DNA of 64,000 bases from assembly GCF_900141825.1 (NCBI RefSeq), contig NZ_FQYQ01000003.1:1-64000 (forward strand), given 5' to 3'. The notes under the pieces are model-generated. The model searched no databases and was not told the DNA's origin. It saw only the letters and a program-made list of their open reading frames with translations. Source of the stretch: Pseudobutyrivibrio xylanivorans DSM 14809 (GTDB lineage: Bacteria; Bacillota; Clostridia; Lachnospirales; Lachnospiraceae). A program made the position numbers and the translations under genes. Each line of letters begins with the position of its first letter. Position 1 is the first letter of the stretch. Below are positions 1 through 8,488 of the stretch, one piece after another.

Positions 1-287
1 GCTGGCAGTATCAACATACTTATTATCGTACTGCTTTACAAGAGCATGGCATTATCCAATCTATGTCTCGAAAAGGTAACTGTTATGATAACTGTATAAT
101 GGAGACATTCTTTGGAAGATTAAAGAACGAAATGTACTATGGTTATGAGAAAGACTATTCTTCTTTTGAAGAATTCTCAAAGGCAGTTGAAGAATATATA
201 GATTACTACAATAACAAAAGAATTCAGGCAAAAACAAAATGGATGCCACCTGTACAATACAGGATAGCATCCATGTGTTCAGCCTAG
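1..287 (+). pseudogene. IS3-family transposase OrfB, C-terminal part (cut by window edge)
   Basis: The reading frame is open from the window edge to the stop at 285-287, giving about 94 residues. It is the C-terminal end of an IS3/IS150-type integrase core (rve domain). The segment around NCIMETFFGRLKNEM carries the last Glu of the DDE catalytic triad, and YNNKRIQAK followed by PVQYR is the usual family tail. The N-terminal part lies outside the window, so I cannot tell whether the element is intact. It is followed by a hairpin and marks the mobile-element flank of the first gene. Confidence 0.9.
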
Positions 288-302
288 TTCATAAATATGT
301 GT

Positions 303-348
303 CCAGGATTCTGGGTACATATCATCTGGGCGTCCCCAGAATCGCTGG
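303..348. repeat. Hairpin just outside the transposase stop, possible IS end
   Basis: Positions 303-315 and 335-348 form an imperfect inverted repeat, 13 pairs with one bulge, around a 19-nt loop. No T-run follows on either strand, so it is not a canonical terminator. Its place about 15 nt past the transposase stop suggests a subterminal structure of the IS right end. The matching left end is not in the window. Confidence 0.45.
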
Positions 349-404
349 TCTATGTAAACTAGTCTATTAATAATAGTTATTATTCTAAAACGCTATAATT
401 CTTT

Positions 405-2009
405 TTACTTATCACCAATGCAGAGCGCTGGTATTTCAAATGTAAAACCAGCATATCTAACTTTTTTATGAGTTTTTAAACAATTATCTGGCATATCTAG
501 TTCATATTTGTGATTTTTAATAATACTACAAACCTCCCCCAACGATTTTTTCGATAGTAGATTTATAAGTGTTAATTCATCTATAACCGGAATATTATCA
601 TTCTGTGTTCGAATATTATTCTTTGCAACAACACACGCAATAATATCCACATCTTGTTCTGTTGATTCACCAAATACTTTTTTTATAAAATCTAGCTTAT
701 CTTTCGTCGCATACTCAATTACCATTTCTTGTTGTTCGCAGCCATGTGTAATATCATCTTCCCTAGCAAATATCTCTTTACTAGAATCAGCGGCCATAAA
801 CCACTTTAATTCACATAGTAAGATTACATTCGATTCTTTATCATATATTCCTAAATCAATATCTGGCAATCGTCCACCAAGTCGTTTATGTTTAACTATA
901 AAATAATTCTTACTTAACACTGATTGGATTTTTTCCACCATGAGATTTTCAAGATTATTAACCTCTTTAGAATGTTCATAATCCTTATTTTTCAAACTAA
1001 CTAACGACAAAAGATTTCGTTCTGGATTCGCACCGATAAATAACATCGGAGCAATTAACAATCCTTGTTTTCTCAATGCTATAATAGGCTGATACATTAC
1101 ATCCATATTCTTTATTTTGTAATCATAAATAAGGTATTCAACAATGTTTTCTACAACTTTTCTTTTTAAACCATTGATTGATGCTATTAATGAGACTAAA
1201 TCTTCTTTTGTAATTCTAATTATGCTATTTTCCCATCTTACCTTTGGATCTTTTATAGTAAACAAACTACCAAAATGTATATAACAAAGCGCAGCAATAT
1301 CAATCCAGGTTTGTCTATATTCTTCCAAAGAAAATAAATCAAATTGCCAGTATTCAGGCAATGTCTTTGTAGCATCCCATTGATTACATGCTATTTCTAA
1401 AAATGGTTCTAATATATCATGATTTATTTCATACCATAATTGACCATTATCAACATGAACATGTTCTCTCAGATTTTGTAAAGCTACTGATATCTTTACT
1501 GGATTAAATAATTCAAGAAAATTATTGTCTCCAGTATTCATTCTTTCTCTAAGCATATCATTCCAAGCTGTGTCATTCTCTTTTGACAAATTAAATATAA
1601 CTTTCTTTCTTTTAACATCCGCAGTAAATCGTTTTCGAGAATATGAAATATATCCACTACAAATCACTGAATATGGATAAGCATATTTATCTAGGAATGA
1701 ATAGAGCAATTTATATCTTCTTTCAGATAGCTCAAAACTTAAGTTTTCATCAGTATCATCTAAACTAGCCTGGTTAATCCACATCAAGGCTTGGTTTAAT
1801 GCATCCATATAATCTGTTATCTTCCCCATCGCGAATGGGTTTAACATCATAGCTTTAAAATTTATTACACATAAATCACCATATGTAGCAAGCAATTCAT
1901 ATCTAATTTGTTCTTTAGTTCCCGTTAATGCAGGATGATTTTTGTGATAATCATCAATTATTCTTTCAATTTCTCTAATATCATACGATTTCATTATATT
2001 TTTACTCAT
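405..2009 (-). CDS. Unknown protein with a C-terminal PD-(D/E)XK-type nuclease domain
   Basis: 534 aa. The start is the ATG at 2009, 8 nt after a GGAGG. A longer frame using a GTG three codons upstream would put the start inside the Shine-Dalgarno. I do not recognise a named family. Near residue 385 a helix with a Glu (NLENLMVEKIQ) is followed by RLPDIDLGIYD, then LLCELKWF, then GCEQQEMVIEYA. This E...D...ExK...Q order is typical of PD-(D/E)XK nucleases. The first ~360 residues are mostly helical with no motif I can name. It lies between an IS remnant and a conjugation/replication module, a setting where defence or restriction nucleases are common. The nuclease call is inference from motifs. 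Confidence 0.6.
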   Translation of the reverse strand: MSKNIMKSYDIREIERIIDDYHKNHPALTGTKEQIRYELLATYGDLCVINFKAMMLNPFAMGKITDYMDALNQALMWINQASLDDTDENLSFELSERRYKLLYSFLDKYAYPYSVICSGYISYSRKRFTADVKRKKVIFNLSKENDTAWNDMLRERMNTGDNNFLELFNPVKISVALQNLREHVHVDNGQLWYEINHDILEPFLEIACNQWDATKTLPEYWQFDLFSLEEYRQTWIDIAALCYIHFGSLFTIKDPKVRWENSIIRITKEDLVSLIASINGLKRKVVENIVEYLIYDYKIKNMDVMYQPIIALRKQGLLIAPMLFIGANPERNLLSLVSLKNKDYEHSKEVNNLENLMVEKIQSVLSKNYFIVKHKRLGGRLPDIDLGIYDKESNVILLCELKWFMAADSSKEIFAREDDITHGCEQQEMVIEYATKDKLDFIKKVFGESTEQDVDIIACVVAKNNIRTQNDNIPVIDELTLINLLSKKSLGEVCSIIKNHKYELDMPDNCLKTHKKVRYAGFTFEIPALCIGDK

Positions 2010-2075
2010 AGTAAGCACCTCCGCAAGCCATATTAATCATATCATATAAAGCCAACAAGAAGTGCTTAAATAATT

Positions 2076-3821
2076 TTAAATCCTCACCACATTAAACAAT
2101 TCTCCTCTTTTAACCTTGAATCCACCCTTAAGATACTTCTCAATATCCAAGTTATTCCTAGAATCATATTCTCCAGTCTCATGGTAAAGTGGATGCTGGG
2201 TGACATCATATTTGTCCGACAAAAATGGTCTTACGCCACGAAGCTGCAAGATACATTTATCACCATCAAGCACAGCTAGTTCATCCATAGTCATTAGGTC
2301 TTTACCAGTCTTTTGATAGTTCGTAGAAAAAGAAGGATTGTTACCTCTGCTTTCTCCAGTGTTATACATATCAATAGTTTCTTTACCCAATGCCTGGCTC
2401 AGGTCTTTTAGCGTAGAAGGCTCAGAACCACCTAAGAAAAGCTGTGAGTCCATATTACCTATAATGGTATCACAGTGATCTTTATAGATAGCTTTCAACT
2501 GAGATTTAGCCTGTAAGAATAAGCAAGCACTTATCTCACGACTTCGAATTGTAGCTACCAGTTTCTCTAGGTTTGGAATCTGGCCGATGTTTGCTGTTTC
2601 GTCTATAAGACAACGTACATGCACTGGCAGTCTCCCACCATAAACATCATCAGCTTTCTCACATAGCAGATTAAAAAGCTGTGTATAGATAAGTGAAATG
2701 AGGAAATTGAATGTAGCATCTGTATCACTCATGATTAGAAACAATGCAGTCTTTTGATCACCTAATGTATCAAGCTGCAATTCATCATAAGTTGTAATCT
2801 CGCGAAGCTCTTCAATATCGAATGGAGCCAGTCTAGCGCCGCATGAAATTAAAATACTTTTCATCGTTTTGCCAGCTGCCATTTTGAACTTTTTATATTG
2901 CCTTACTGCAAAGTGATTTGGATTCTTTTTCTCCAGTTCATTAAACATAATATCTACTGGATTCTCATAATCCTCATCATCCTCCCTGACCTCACAGGCA
3001 TTTAAGAAATCAAGCAAGGTATTGAAGTTCTGTTCCTCTTCAGGGGCCTCATAATGGATATATCCAATGAGTGCTGTATAAAGGAGTGTTTCAGCTTTGG
3101 TCCAGAACTGATCTCCTTCTTTACCATCACCTTTTGTATTAGTAATAAGCGCATTAACAAGCTTTAAAATATCCTTCTCAGAGTGAATGTACTCGAAAGG
3201 ATTGTAATGCATACTTTTTGCAAAATTGATGGTATTAAAAATCTTTAATCTATAGCCATGCTTCAAAAGAGTCTTACCACATTTGATAACAACATCTCCC
3301 TTTGGATCAGTGACTACATAACTAGAATGCATCTGTAAAAGGTTTGGCAGTAAGAAGAATCTAGTCTTACCTGATCCAGAACCACCTGTAATTACAACAT
3401 TCTTATTTCTTGCATATTTTGGCTGTTTAGGACGGCTGCTCATCATCAGTCGCTCTGTTTGGGTGAGGATGATATTATCCTCAAACTTTGGTGCCTCGAA
3501 AGGCTCTATATCCTGCTGATTTCCCCATCGTGCTGAACCATATTCTGCACCATGACGATATTTCTTAGCATTCTTTCCCTTCACATAAACAGCAACCTTC
3601 ATCACAACACCAATAACAATACCGACTACCAAATCAAATGGATAAAAGCTTGGTAAGAAATTCGAGAAGGCTATCGGAAGAGACTGAAATAATCCATCAA
3701 TCTTTTCCGATATTCCAATACCTTCTGATATTCTCCAGGCTTCACCTAGATTTGTTGCGAATAATCCCATCAACACATAAGGAACGTTCAGCAGAATTAA
3801 TTTCTTCTGCTGCTTTGTCAT
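2076..3821 (-). CDS. VirD4/TraG-type conjugative coupling ATPase (PcfC-like)
   Basis: 581 aa, a usual length. This is the type IV coupling protein that links the relaxosome to the mating channel and powers DNA export. Two N-terminal membrane segments lie near residues 8-25 and 60-80. The Walker A motif GGSGSGKT is at 146-153, and a Walker B-like CLIDETANIG segment lies near 400 with the family's LFLQAKSQLKAIY region after it. The gene overlaps the upstream pcfB-like gene by 4 nt (ATGA), indicating translational coupling. The pairing matches pcfB-pcfC of enterococcal plasmid pCF10. The relaxase and mating-pore genes are not in view and probably lie left of the window. Confidence 0.93.
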   Translation of the reverse strand: MTKQQKKLILLNVPYVLMGLFATNLGEAWRISEGIGISEKIDGLFQSLPIAFSNFLPSFYPFDLVVGIVIGVVMKVAVYVKGKNAKKYRHGAEYGSARWGNQQDIEPFEAPKFEDNIILTQTERLMMSSRPKQPKYARNKNVVITGGSGSGKTRFFLLPNLLQMHSSYVVTDPKGDVVIKCGKTLLKHGYRLKIFNTINFAKSMHYNPFEYIHSEKDILKLVNALITNTKGDGKEGDQFWTKAETLLYTALIGYIHYEAPEEEQNFNTLLDFLNACEVREDDEDYENPVDIMFNELEKKNPNHFAVRQYKKFKMAAGKTMKSILISCGARLAPFDIEELREITTYDELQLDTLGDQKTALFLIMSDTDATFNFLISLIYTQLFNLLCEKADDVYGGRLPVHVRCLIDETANIGQIPNLEKLVATIRSREISACLFLQAKSQLKAIYKDHCDTIIGNMDSQLFLGGSEPSTLKDLSQALGKETIDMYNTGESRGNNPSFSTNYQKTGKDLMTMDELAVLDGDKCILQLRGVRPFLSDKYDVTQHPLYHETGEYDSRNNLDIEKYLKGGFKVKRGELFNVVRI

Positions 3822-4297
3822 CTAACGTGCTCCTTTTTCTTAGTTCGTGTTTTCTTTGGTTGTGACTTAACCTTCTGAACCAAACGTTTAAGCTTTTCAC
3901 GAACGCTAGGCCTCTGTTCTTTCCTAACCATCTTGGCTCCATATTCATTCATCACAGCTTCTAAAGCGTCTGTATCTCTAGCCTTAAAAAAGGCTGTATA
4001 TACTGGTGGATTTTGATTCTTATCTTTAATTACTGCGAAATCCACTCCATACTTCTTAGCTATTCTTTCAAAGGTTTTAATACCTTTATCACCAATCTCC
4101 ATACTGGTAACACCTTGATTCTGCTTTATAAGCTCATCAATAGATTGTTTTCCTTGGATATGGCTATCAATACTTTCTAGCTTCTTATTAGCTCTATGCC
4201 GCATATAAAGTCTAATACCTGCCATAATTCCATTAATGGTCATTCTAGTACCTGTTATAGCCAGCCGGACCGTTTTCTCTTCTATCTCTTCCTGCAA
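3818..4297 (-). CDS. pcfB: PcfB family protein (DUF3801), conjugation accessory
   Basis: 159 aa. It starts with TTG (4295-4297), supported by a strong AGGAGG 7 nt upstream. PcfB-family proteins are small conjugation factors encoded just ahead of the coupling protein. The central part (GDKGIKTFERIAKKYGVDFAV, then TAFFKARDTDALEAV) is typical of DUF3801. The C-terminus is strongly basic (KSQPKKTRTKKKEHVR), consistent with nucleic acid or relaxosome contact. It overlaps the coupling protein gene by 4 nt. Confidence 0.85.
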   Translation of the reverse strand: MQEEIEEKTVRLAITGTRMTINGIMAGIRLYMRHRANKKLESIDSHIQGKQSIDELIKQNQGVTSMEIGDKGIKTFERIAKKYGVDFAVIKDKNQNPPVYTAFFKARDTDALEAVMNEYGAKMVRKEQRPSVREKLKRLVQKVKSQPKKTRTKKKEHVR

Positions 4298-4336
4298 AAT
4301 CTCACCTCCTCTCCACTAAAAAACAGATACTAAATA

Positions 4337-4459
4337 TTAATTCTTAGCATCTGTTTCTTCTTTATCTTTATCCTGTTTTATTAATTCCTGATACTTTGAA
4401 AGCCTATCAGCTTTCTTTTGATTTTCGTCAAAACTTAAATCTACTTCTACTGGAATCAT
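4337..4459 (-). CDS. Small charged 40-aa protein in the replication/partition operon
   Basis: The frame reads MIPVEVDLSFDENQKKADRL, then a Lys/Asp/Glu-rich tail ending TDAKN. A perfect AGGAGGT lies 4 nt before the ATG. It sits between parB (9-nt gap) and the pcfB-like gene on the same strand. The product is acidic, probably helical, and has no membrane segment. I do not recognise it. The strong ribosome-binding site and tight operon placement are the case that it is translated. Confidence 0.7.
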   Translation of the reverse strand: MIPVEVDLSFDENQKKADRLSKYQELIKQDKDKEETDAKN

Positions 4460-4468
4460 AGTTACCTC

Positions 4469-5401
4469 CTACAAACACATATCTTTATTTCTTTGTTGTT
4501 TCTTCTGCCACTGTTCAAGCAGCTTTATAATGGTATCCTCCATCTGGCGAGGTGTGTAAGACTTAGGAAAGTATTTCTTAAGGACATCATTCTTAAGGGT
4601 GACTCTGTCTACATCCTGCTTTTTTTCTTCTGAAAGAATGATGTTCATTCCTTCCTGAGTGATTCTATTTTCTACGGCTAATGCTTTTATTCGCTGAGCC
4701 TGTGAAAGAGATGGTATGGACTGTGAGTATTCAATAGCCTCTAACAAGTCTTTTTGCTGAGTTGGATTTAGGAACGATAATTCCACAGCTGGATTAAATC
4801 CAATACGTTTTTCATCAACCATATCAAGCAGTTCAGGACAAAGGTTTGTCAGACGAATATATCTCTTAACATTTGTTTTAGAAATACCTGCCTCTTCTCC
4901 AATTATCTCAGTACTCAACTTCGGACCAACTTGGTCCGAAGTTAATTGCGCCATCTTTCCCTGATGTTTTAAAGCATCTAATTTCATTTTAAATGCCCAA
5001 GCTCTCTCACTAGGAAGTATTTCTTCACGTTGCAGATTACTATCTACCATCAAGATGGTCGCAGCATCATCATCCAAATCCCTAACAATACAAGGAATTG
5101 TTTCAAGGCCTGCAATCTCACAAGCATGATGTCTTCTGTGTCCTGATAGAATTTCATAACCATCTCGATCAGGTCTTACAATAGCTGGCTGTAAAACACC
5201 AAACTCCTGAATGGACTCTACTGTTTTTGCCATATCTTCATCGTCTTTTACCTTAAAAGGATGACCTTCAAAAGCATGAAGCTCTGTAAGAGGCAATTGC
5301 ACAACCACATCACCATCAGGTACTTTGGCTGTTTCTTCCTTAGCTGCCCCGCCAAAGATATCATCGTAACTGGTCAATTGAATGTTTGCGCGCTCTTTCA
5401 T
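4469..5401 (-). CDS. parB: ParB/Spo0J-family partition protein
   Basis: 310 aa. It is the centromere-binding CTPase partner of ParA. The ParB N-terminal domain spans about residues 33-130, with the GHRRHHA box at 87-93 and the NLQREEILPSERAWAFKM segment after it. A helix-turn-helix (EEAGISKTNVKRYIRL) follows around 165-185, and the C-terminus is a basic dimerisation region. The ATG has AAGGAGG 8 nt upstream, which supports a 41-nt overlap with the end of parA. Its copy-control role belongs to the mobile element, since it lies in an operon with repA and the conjugation genes. Confidence 0.93.
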   Translation of the reverse strand: MKERANIQLTSYDDIFGGAAKEETAKVPDGDVVVQLPLTELHAFEGHPFKVKDDEDMAKTVESIQEFGVLQPAIVRPDRDGYEILSGHRRHHACEIAGLETIPCIVRDLDDDAATILMVDSNLQREEILPSERAWAFKMKLDALKHQGKMAQLTSDQVGPKLSTEIIGEEAGISKTNVKRYIRLTNLCPELLDMVDEKRIGFNPAVELSFLNPTQQKDLLEAIEYSQSIPSLSQAQRIKALAVENRITQEGMNIILSEEKKQDVDRVTLKNDVLKKYFPKSYTPRQMEDTIIKLLEQWQKKQQRNKDMCL

Positions 5402-6182
5402 TCTTCAATACCTCCTTGGTTAACTCTCTATAAGCCTCTGCAACTTTTCCCTTAGGGTCATGAGCGTAAATACTCTTGCCCTCAGCACTTATTTCAGCTG
5501 CTCTAACTGAATGTGGAATCTCAGTTTTATAAACCTTTAACTTGCTGCCATAAGTCTCACGAATAAGATTACTAATGTCCTTAGCGTAGTTTGTTCTGTT
5601 ATCCACCATTGTTAAGAGGATTCCATCAATCTTAAGCTTGGGATTAATCTGTCGTCTTACTTTGCTAACAGTCTGTAAAAGCTGCTCTAAACCTTTAGCA
5701 GAAAGGTACTGTGCCTGAACTGGTATCACTAACTGATCAGCAGCTGCTAACGCATTTACGGTAAGCATTCCAAGCGAAGGCATACAATCAATTAGCACAT
5801 AGTCATAATTCGTTTTTACGGAATCAATATATTCTTTCAAAACCCTTTCACGACTCATATAGTTGACAAGAGATAATTCCATACCAGAAAGCTCTATGTT
5901 TGCTGGAAGCAAATCGACACCTTCTTTGTGATGAAGAATCCCTTCATCAACAGCTATCCGCTCTTCATTAAGCACCTTTGCCATAATATCCTTTACTGTT
6001 ACCGATATCTCATCTGTTCGTGGATACCCAAGGCTGATGGTAAGTGAACCCTGTGGGTCCAAATCAACCAATAAAACCTTTTTCCCTTCTGCAGCAAGAC
6101 CAATCCCAAGATTTTCAGTACTTTGGGTTTTCCCAGTCCCACCTTTCTGATTTACAAGTGCCATAACAATTGGCTTACTCAT
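5361..6182 (-). CDS. parA: ParA-family partition ATPase
   Basis: 273 aa, a Soj/ParA-type P-loop ATPase that positions or segregates the element together with ParB. The deviant Walker A KGGTGKT is at 13-19 with the signature first Lys. VLLVDLDPQGS is the switch I/A' region, and YVLIDCMPSLGMLTVNALAAAD is Walker B. There is no N-terminal HTH, so it is a short (type Ib/Soj-like) ParA. It overlaps the end of repA by 8 nt and parB by 41 nt, so the three form a tightly coupled cassette. Confidence 0.95.
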   Translation of the reverse strand: MSKPIVMALVNQKGGTGKTQSTENLGIGLAAEGKKVLLVDLDPQGSLTISLGYPRTDEISVTVKDIMAKVLNEERIAVDEGILHHKEGVDLLPANIELSGMELSLVNYMSRERVLKEYIDSVKTNYDYVLIDCMPSLGMLTVNALAAADQLVIPVQAQYLSAKGLEQLLQTVSKVRRQINPKLKIDGILLTMVDNRTNYAKDISNLIRETYGSKLKVYKTEIPHSVRAAEISAEGKSIYAHDPKGKVAEAYRELTKEVLKNERARKHSIDQLR

Positions 6183-7104
6183 TGGTTAGCCCTCCTTCAT
6201 TCCTAAATATTTCATTATTGCAACGAGTTCTGTAGTAAGAAGATGTCGTTAACAGCGAGTTGTACAAAGTCGTTAATAGATACGATTTAATGTTACCTAT
6301 TTTCGGTTTTGTTTCTTCTAGACGTTCCAGCACGAATGCGATATTAAACATATTCAGCTTCATAAACTGTGATCTAACAATACTCATTGGCTTTTTCTCT
6401 CCACAAATAACGATTTCCTTCTTAGATGACGTAACTACATCAACAATCAACTCATAAAGCTCATCAACAAGAGGATTATCTGAATAATCAACTCTCAAAG
6501 CATCCAGGCTTATCTGATTTGCAATATAACATCTGATTGCGGAGTAGTTATCAAAGTCTTGTCTCGTCCTGTCCCGTCCTTCATCTACATAACCTTCATC
6601 ATTAGACAAGACTTGACTAGACTCAGTATCACTAAATTCAGTTTTATTAAACTTAGTATTATTTGTTTGTCTTTCCGACAATTCTTGATTTGACTTATCG
6701 ACATTTCTTGAATTGTCATTTGGACAATTCCAGAAGTGTCCATCCGACACTTCCTCTGAAAAGTCCAATACGTAGATGAGATTTGGCTTATTCAGCCCCT
6801 GCCTTTTTCTTTCAATTAATTCAATTTCCTCAAGCTCTTTGAATACACTGCAGGCCTTTTTCTCTCCACAACCAATAACCTCTTCAGCAGCTTCACTGAT
6901 TGTGCAGTAAACAAAGACTCTACCTTCATCATCAAACCATTCATTTTCTGCAGATAAACTCATCCTATCCAACAGGAAACCATACAGTACCTTAGCCTCA
7001 CAGGAAAGCTTGCGATATCTTTTTCCCGTTAGTAACAACTTTGGAATTCTTATAAATGAAAAAAGGTCAGCTTGCCGCCGACCATAAAAATACTTTTTAG
7101 ACAT
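6175..7104 (-). CDS. repA: RepA_N-family replication initiator
   Basis: 309 aa. The N-terminus (FSFIRIPKLLLTGKRYRKLSCEAKVLYGFLLDRMSLS, residues 16-52) is the winged-helix RepA_N domain of low-copy Gram-positive theta plasmids and some conjugative elements. A Ser/Asn/Thr-rich linker near 135-180 separates it from a helical C-terminal domain that is probably host-specific. RepA_N origins are commonly inside or next to rep. An iteron-like cluster is seen upstream of this operon. Together with ParAB this implies autonomous replication at some stage. Confidence 0.88.
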   Translation of the reverse strand: MSKKYFYGRRQADLFSFIRIPKLLLTGKRYRKLSCEAKVLYGFLLDRMSLSAENEWFDDEGRVFVYCTISEAAEEVIGCGEKKACSVFKELEEIELIERKRQGLNKPNLIYVLDFSEEVSDGHFWNCPNDNSRNVDKSNQELSERQTNNTKFNKTEFSDTESSQVLSNDEGYVDEGRDRTRQDFDNYSAIRCYIANQISLDALRVDYSDNPLVDELYELIVDVVTSSKKEIVICGEKKPMSIVRSQFMKLNMFNIAFVLERLEETKPKIGNIKSYLLTTLYNSLLTTSSYYRTRCNNEIFRNEGGLTNE

Positions 7105-7137
7105 TAAATCCCACCTCGTATATTCACTTTATTTGGC

Positions 7138-8208
7138 TTATATAGCCATTTCACCTTTGTCCTTAGACTTTGGTTTATGCTCCTTCTTTGGAGCTTCCTT
7201 GACCTTATCCTGGGTCTTCTTAAGCTTACCAACCGCAGATTCTTTCTCAGCCTCTTTATCGAGCTCATGCTCCTTTGTAGCTATACGCTCTTTGAAGTTC
7301 TCTGCCAGCTCAAATACCTTTTCCTTTGAATCATAGTGATATAGATTATCCGAAAGGATGTCCTCTGGCTCTAACTCACAAGAATTCACATTGGATATCA
7401 TCTCCTTAAGTGAATCTATATCGTGAGCCATAGACTCAGGTACTAAAAGCACCTCGTGGATTGAACAAGGGATAATATAGAAGTCTTCTCCCATCTTTTT
7501 TGCCTGCTCATCCAAGAAGCCCTCATAAGCAATAACACCAGCTCCATGATGCTTATCCGCCACTGTTCCAACGAGAATCTGATCTTCTGGTCCACCAGCA
7601 GGGAGCATAAATCCTGCATCCGGAATAAGCTCTGCAATTGTTCCAAATAAAGTATTAACCTCCACAGGTCTGATCTCCGGTGATGAAATAAGAGCATCCT
7701 GATGAAGCTGCTCCTTTGTAATATCCATCTTTTCAAGCATCTCATTTGTAACCACAACTGATGCTATTCCATCATCCATCTGTCCAAGCAATACGCGATA
7801 TACAATCGCTATATCCTCCATATCTTTGTGAGGAACCTTCTCTAGAAGTGATGAATTCTTTTCCGCATTTACTGCTTCAAGTACCAGCTTGTCCTTGATG
7901 AAATCATAATCTGTAAGCTGATTTGCATCGTAGCTTGGCATGTTAGAAATAGCGTCATCCATCATCCTTGTCGCGTGGTTCAGGACCAGGTCGTAATCAT
8001 CTGTTTTCTCATATGCTGCAAACAGATTTGAGAAATTACCGCTAGGTCCCATCATGGAATTCTCAAGCTTAACAGAAATTGCATCATAACCATCCTGATT
8101 AAGCTTCTGTGAAGGTGCGATATCTACACTGGCGATATCATGCCCTTTTGCCTCAAGATTACTCTTAAGGTCTTCTTTGAACTGCTCTTTGAACTGTTCG
8201 TAGTCCAT
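7138..8208 (-). CDS. DUF5688 family protein
   Basis: 356 aa. It starts MDYEQFKEQFKEDL with AAGGAGG 9 nt upstream. It matches my recollection of DUF5688 proteins, which are frequent in Lachnospiraceae plasmids and conjugative elements and have no known function. It is soluble, acidic and ends in a Lys/Glu-rich tail (KLKKTQDKVKEAPKKEHKPK). It is the first gene of the leftward replication/transfer operon, 33 nt ahead of repA. That position suggests an element-maintenance role, but nothing in the sequence names a reaction. Confidence 0.75.
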   Translation of the reverse strand: MDYEQFKEQFKEDLKSNLEAKGHDIASVDIAPSQKLNQDGYDAISVKLENSMMGPSGNFSNLFAAYEKTDDYDLVLNHATRMMDDAISNMPSYDANQLTDYDFIKDKLVLEAVNAEKNSSLLEKVPHKDMEDIAIVYRVLLGQMDDGIASVVVTNEMLEKMDITKEQLHQDALISSPEIRPVEVNTLFGTIAELIPDAGFMLPAGGPEDQILVGTVADKHHGAGVIAYEGFLDEQAKKMGEDFYIIPCSIHEVLLVPESMAHDIDSLKEMISNVNSCELEPEDILSDNLYHYDSKEKVFELAENFKERIATKEHELDKEAEKESAVGKLKKTQDKVKEAPKKEHKPKSKDKGEMAI

Positions 8209-8322
8209 ATAACTAACCTCCTTATGAATATTTTATTTTTGTCTATAAGTGAGACAAAAAAAGAGCAGTTATTCAATAAAGAATACCTACTCTATGTAAC
8301 AAAAATATTCAGTTTGGAAGGC

Positions 8323-8444
8323 AAATGGTGTCAAAAAAATTGACACCATTTTGACACCATTTGCTCACGACATACATTTCAAAAATGCTTATTTTACGCC
8401 ATTCTGACACCACAAGTTATGACAACTTACGATACGTTACGATA
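8323..8444. repeat. Iteron-like repeat cluster upstream of the rep/par operon
   Basis: TGACACCATTT occurs as two abutting direct copies (8341-8351 and 8352-8362), with an exact inverted copy at 8323-8333 and a partial copy TGACACCA at 8405-8412. TTACGATA is repeated with 10-bp spacing at 8427-8434 and 8437-8444. Copies spaced by about one helical turn suggest a binding array for RepA, ParB or another regulator. It could be the origin, a partition site or the operon operator. The mobile element probably ends between here and metA. Confidence 0.7.
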
Positions 8445-8488
8445 AGATATAACAGTTTACATAAATAGCAAAAATCCTTATAAATACG

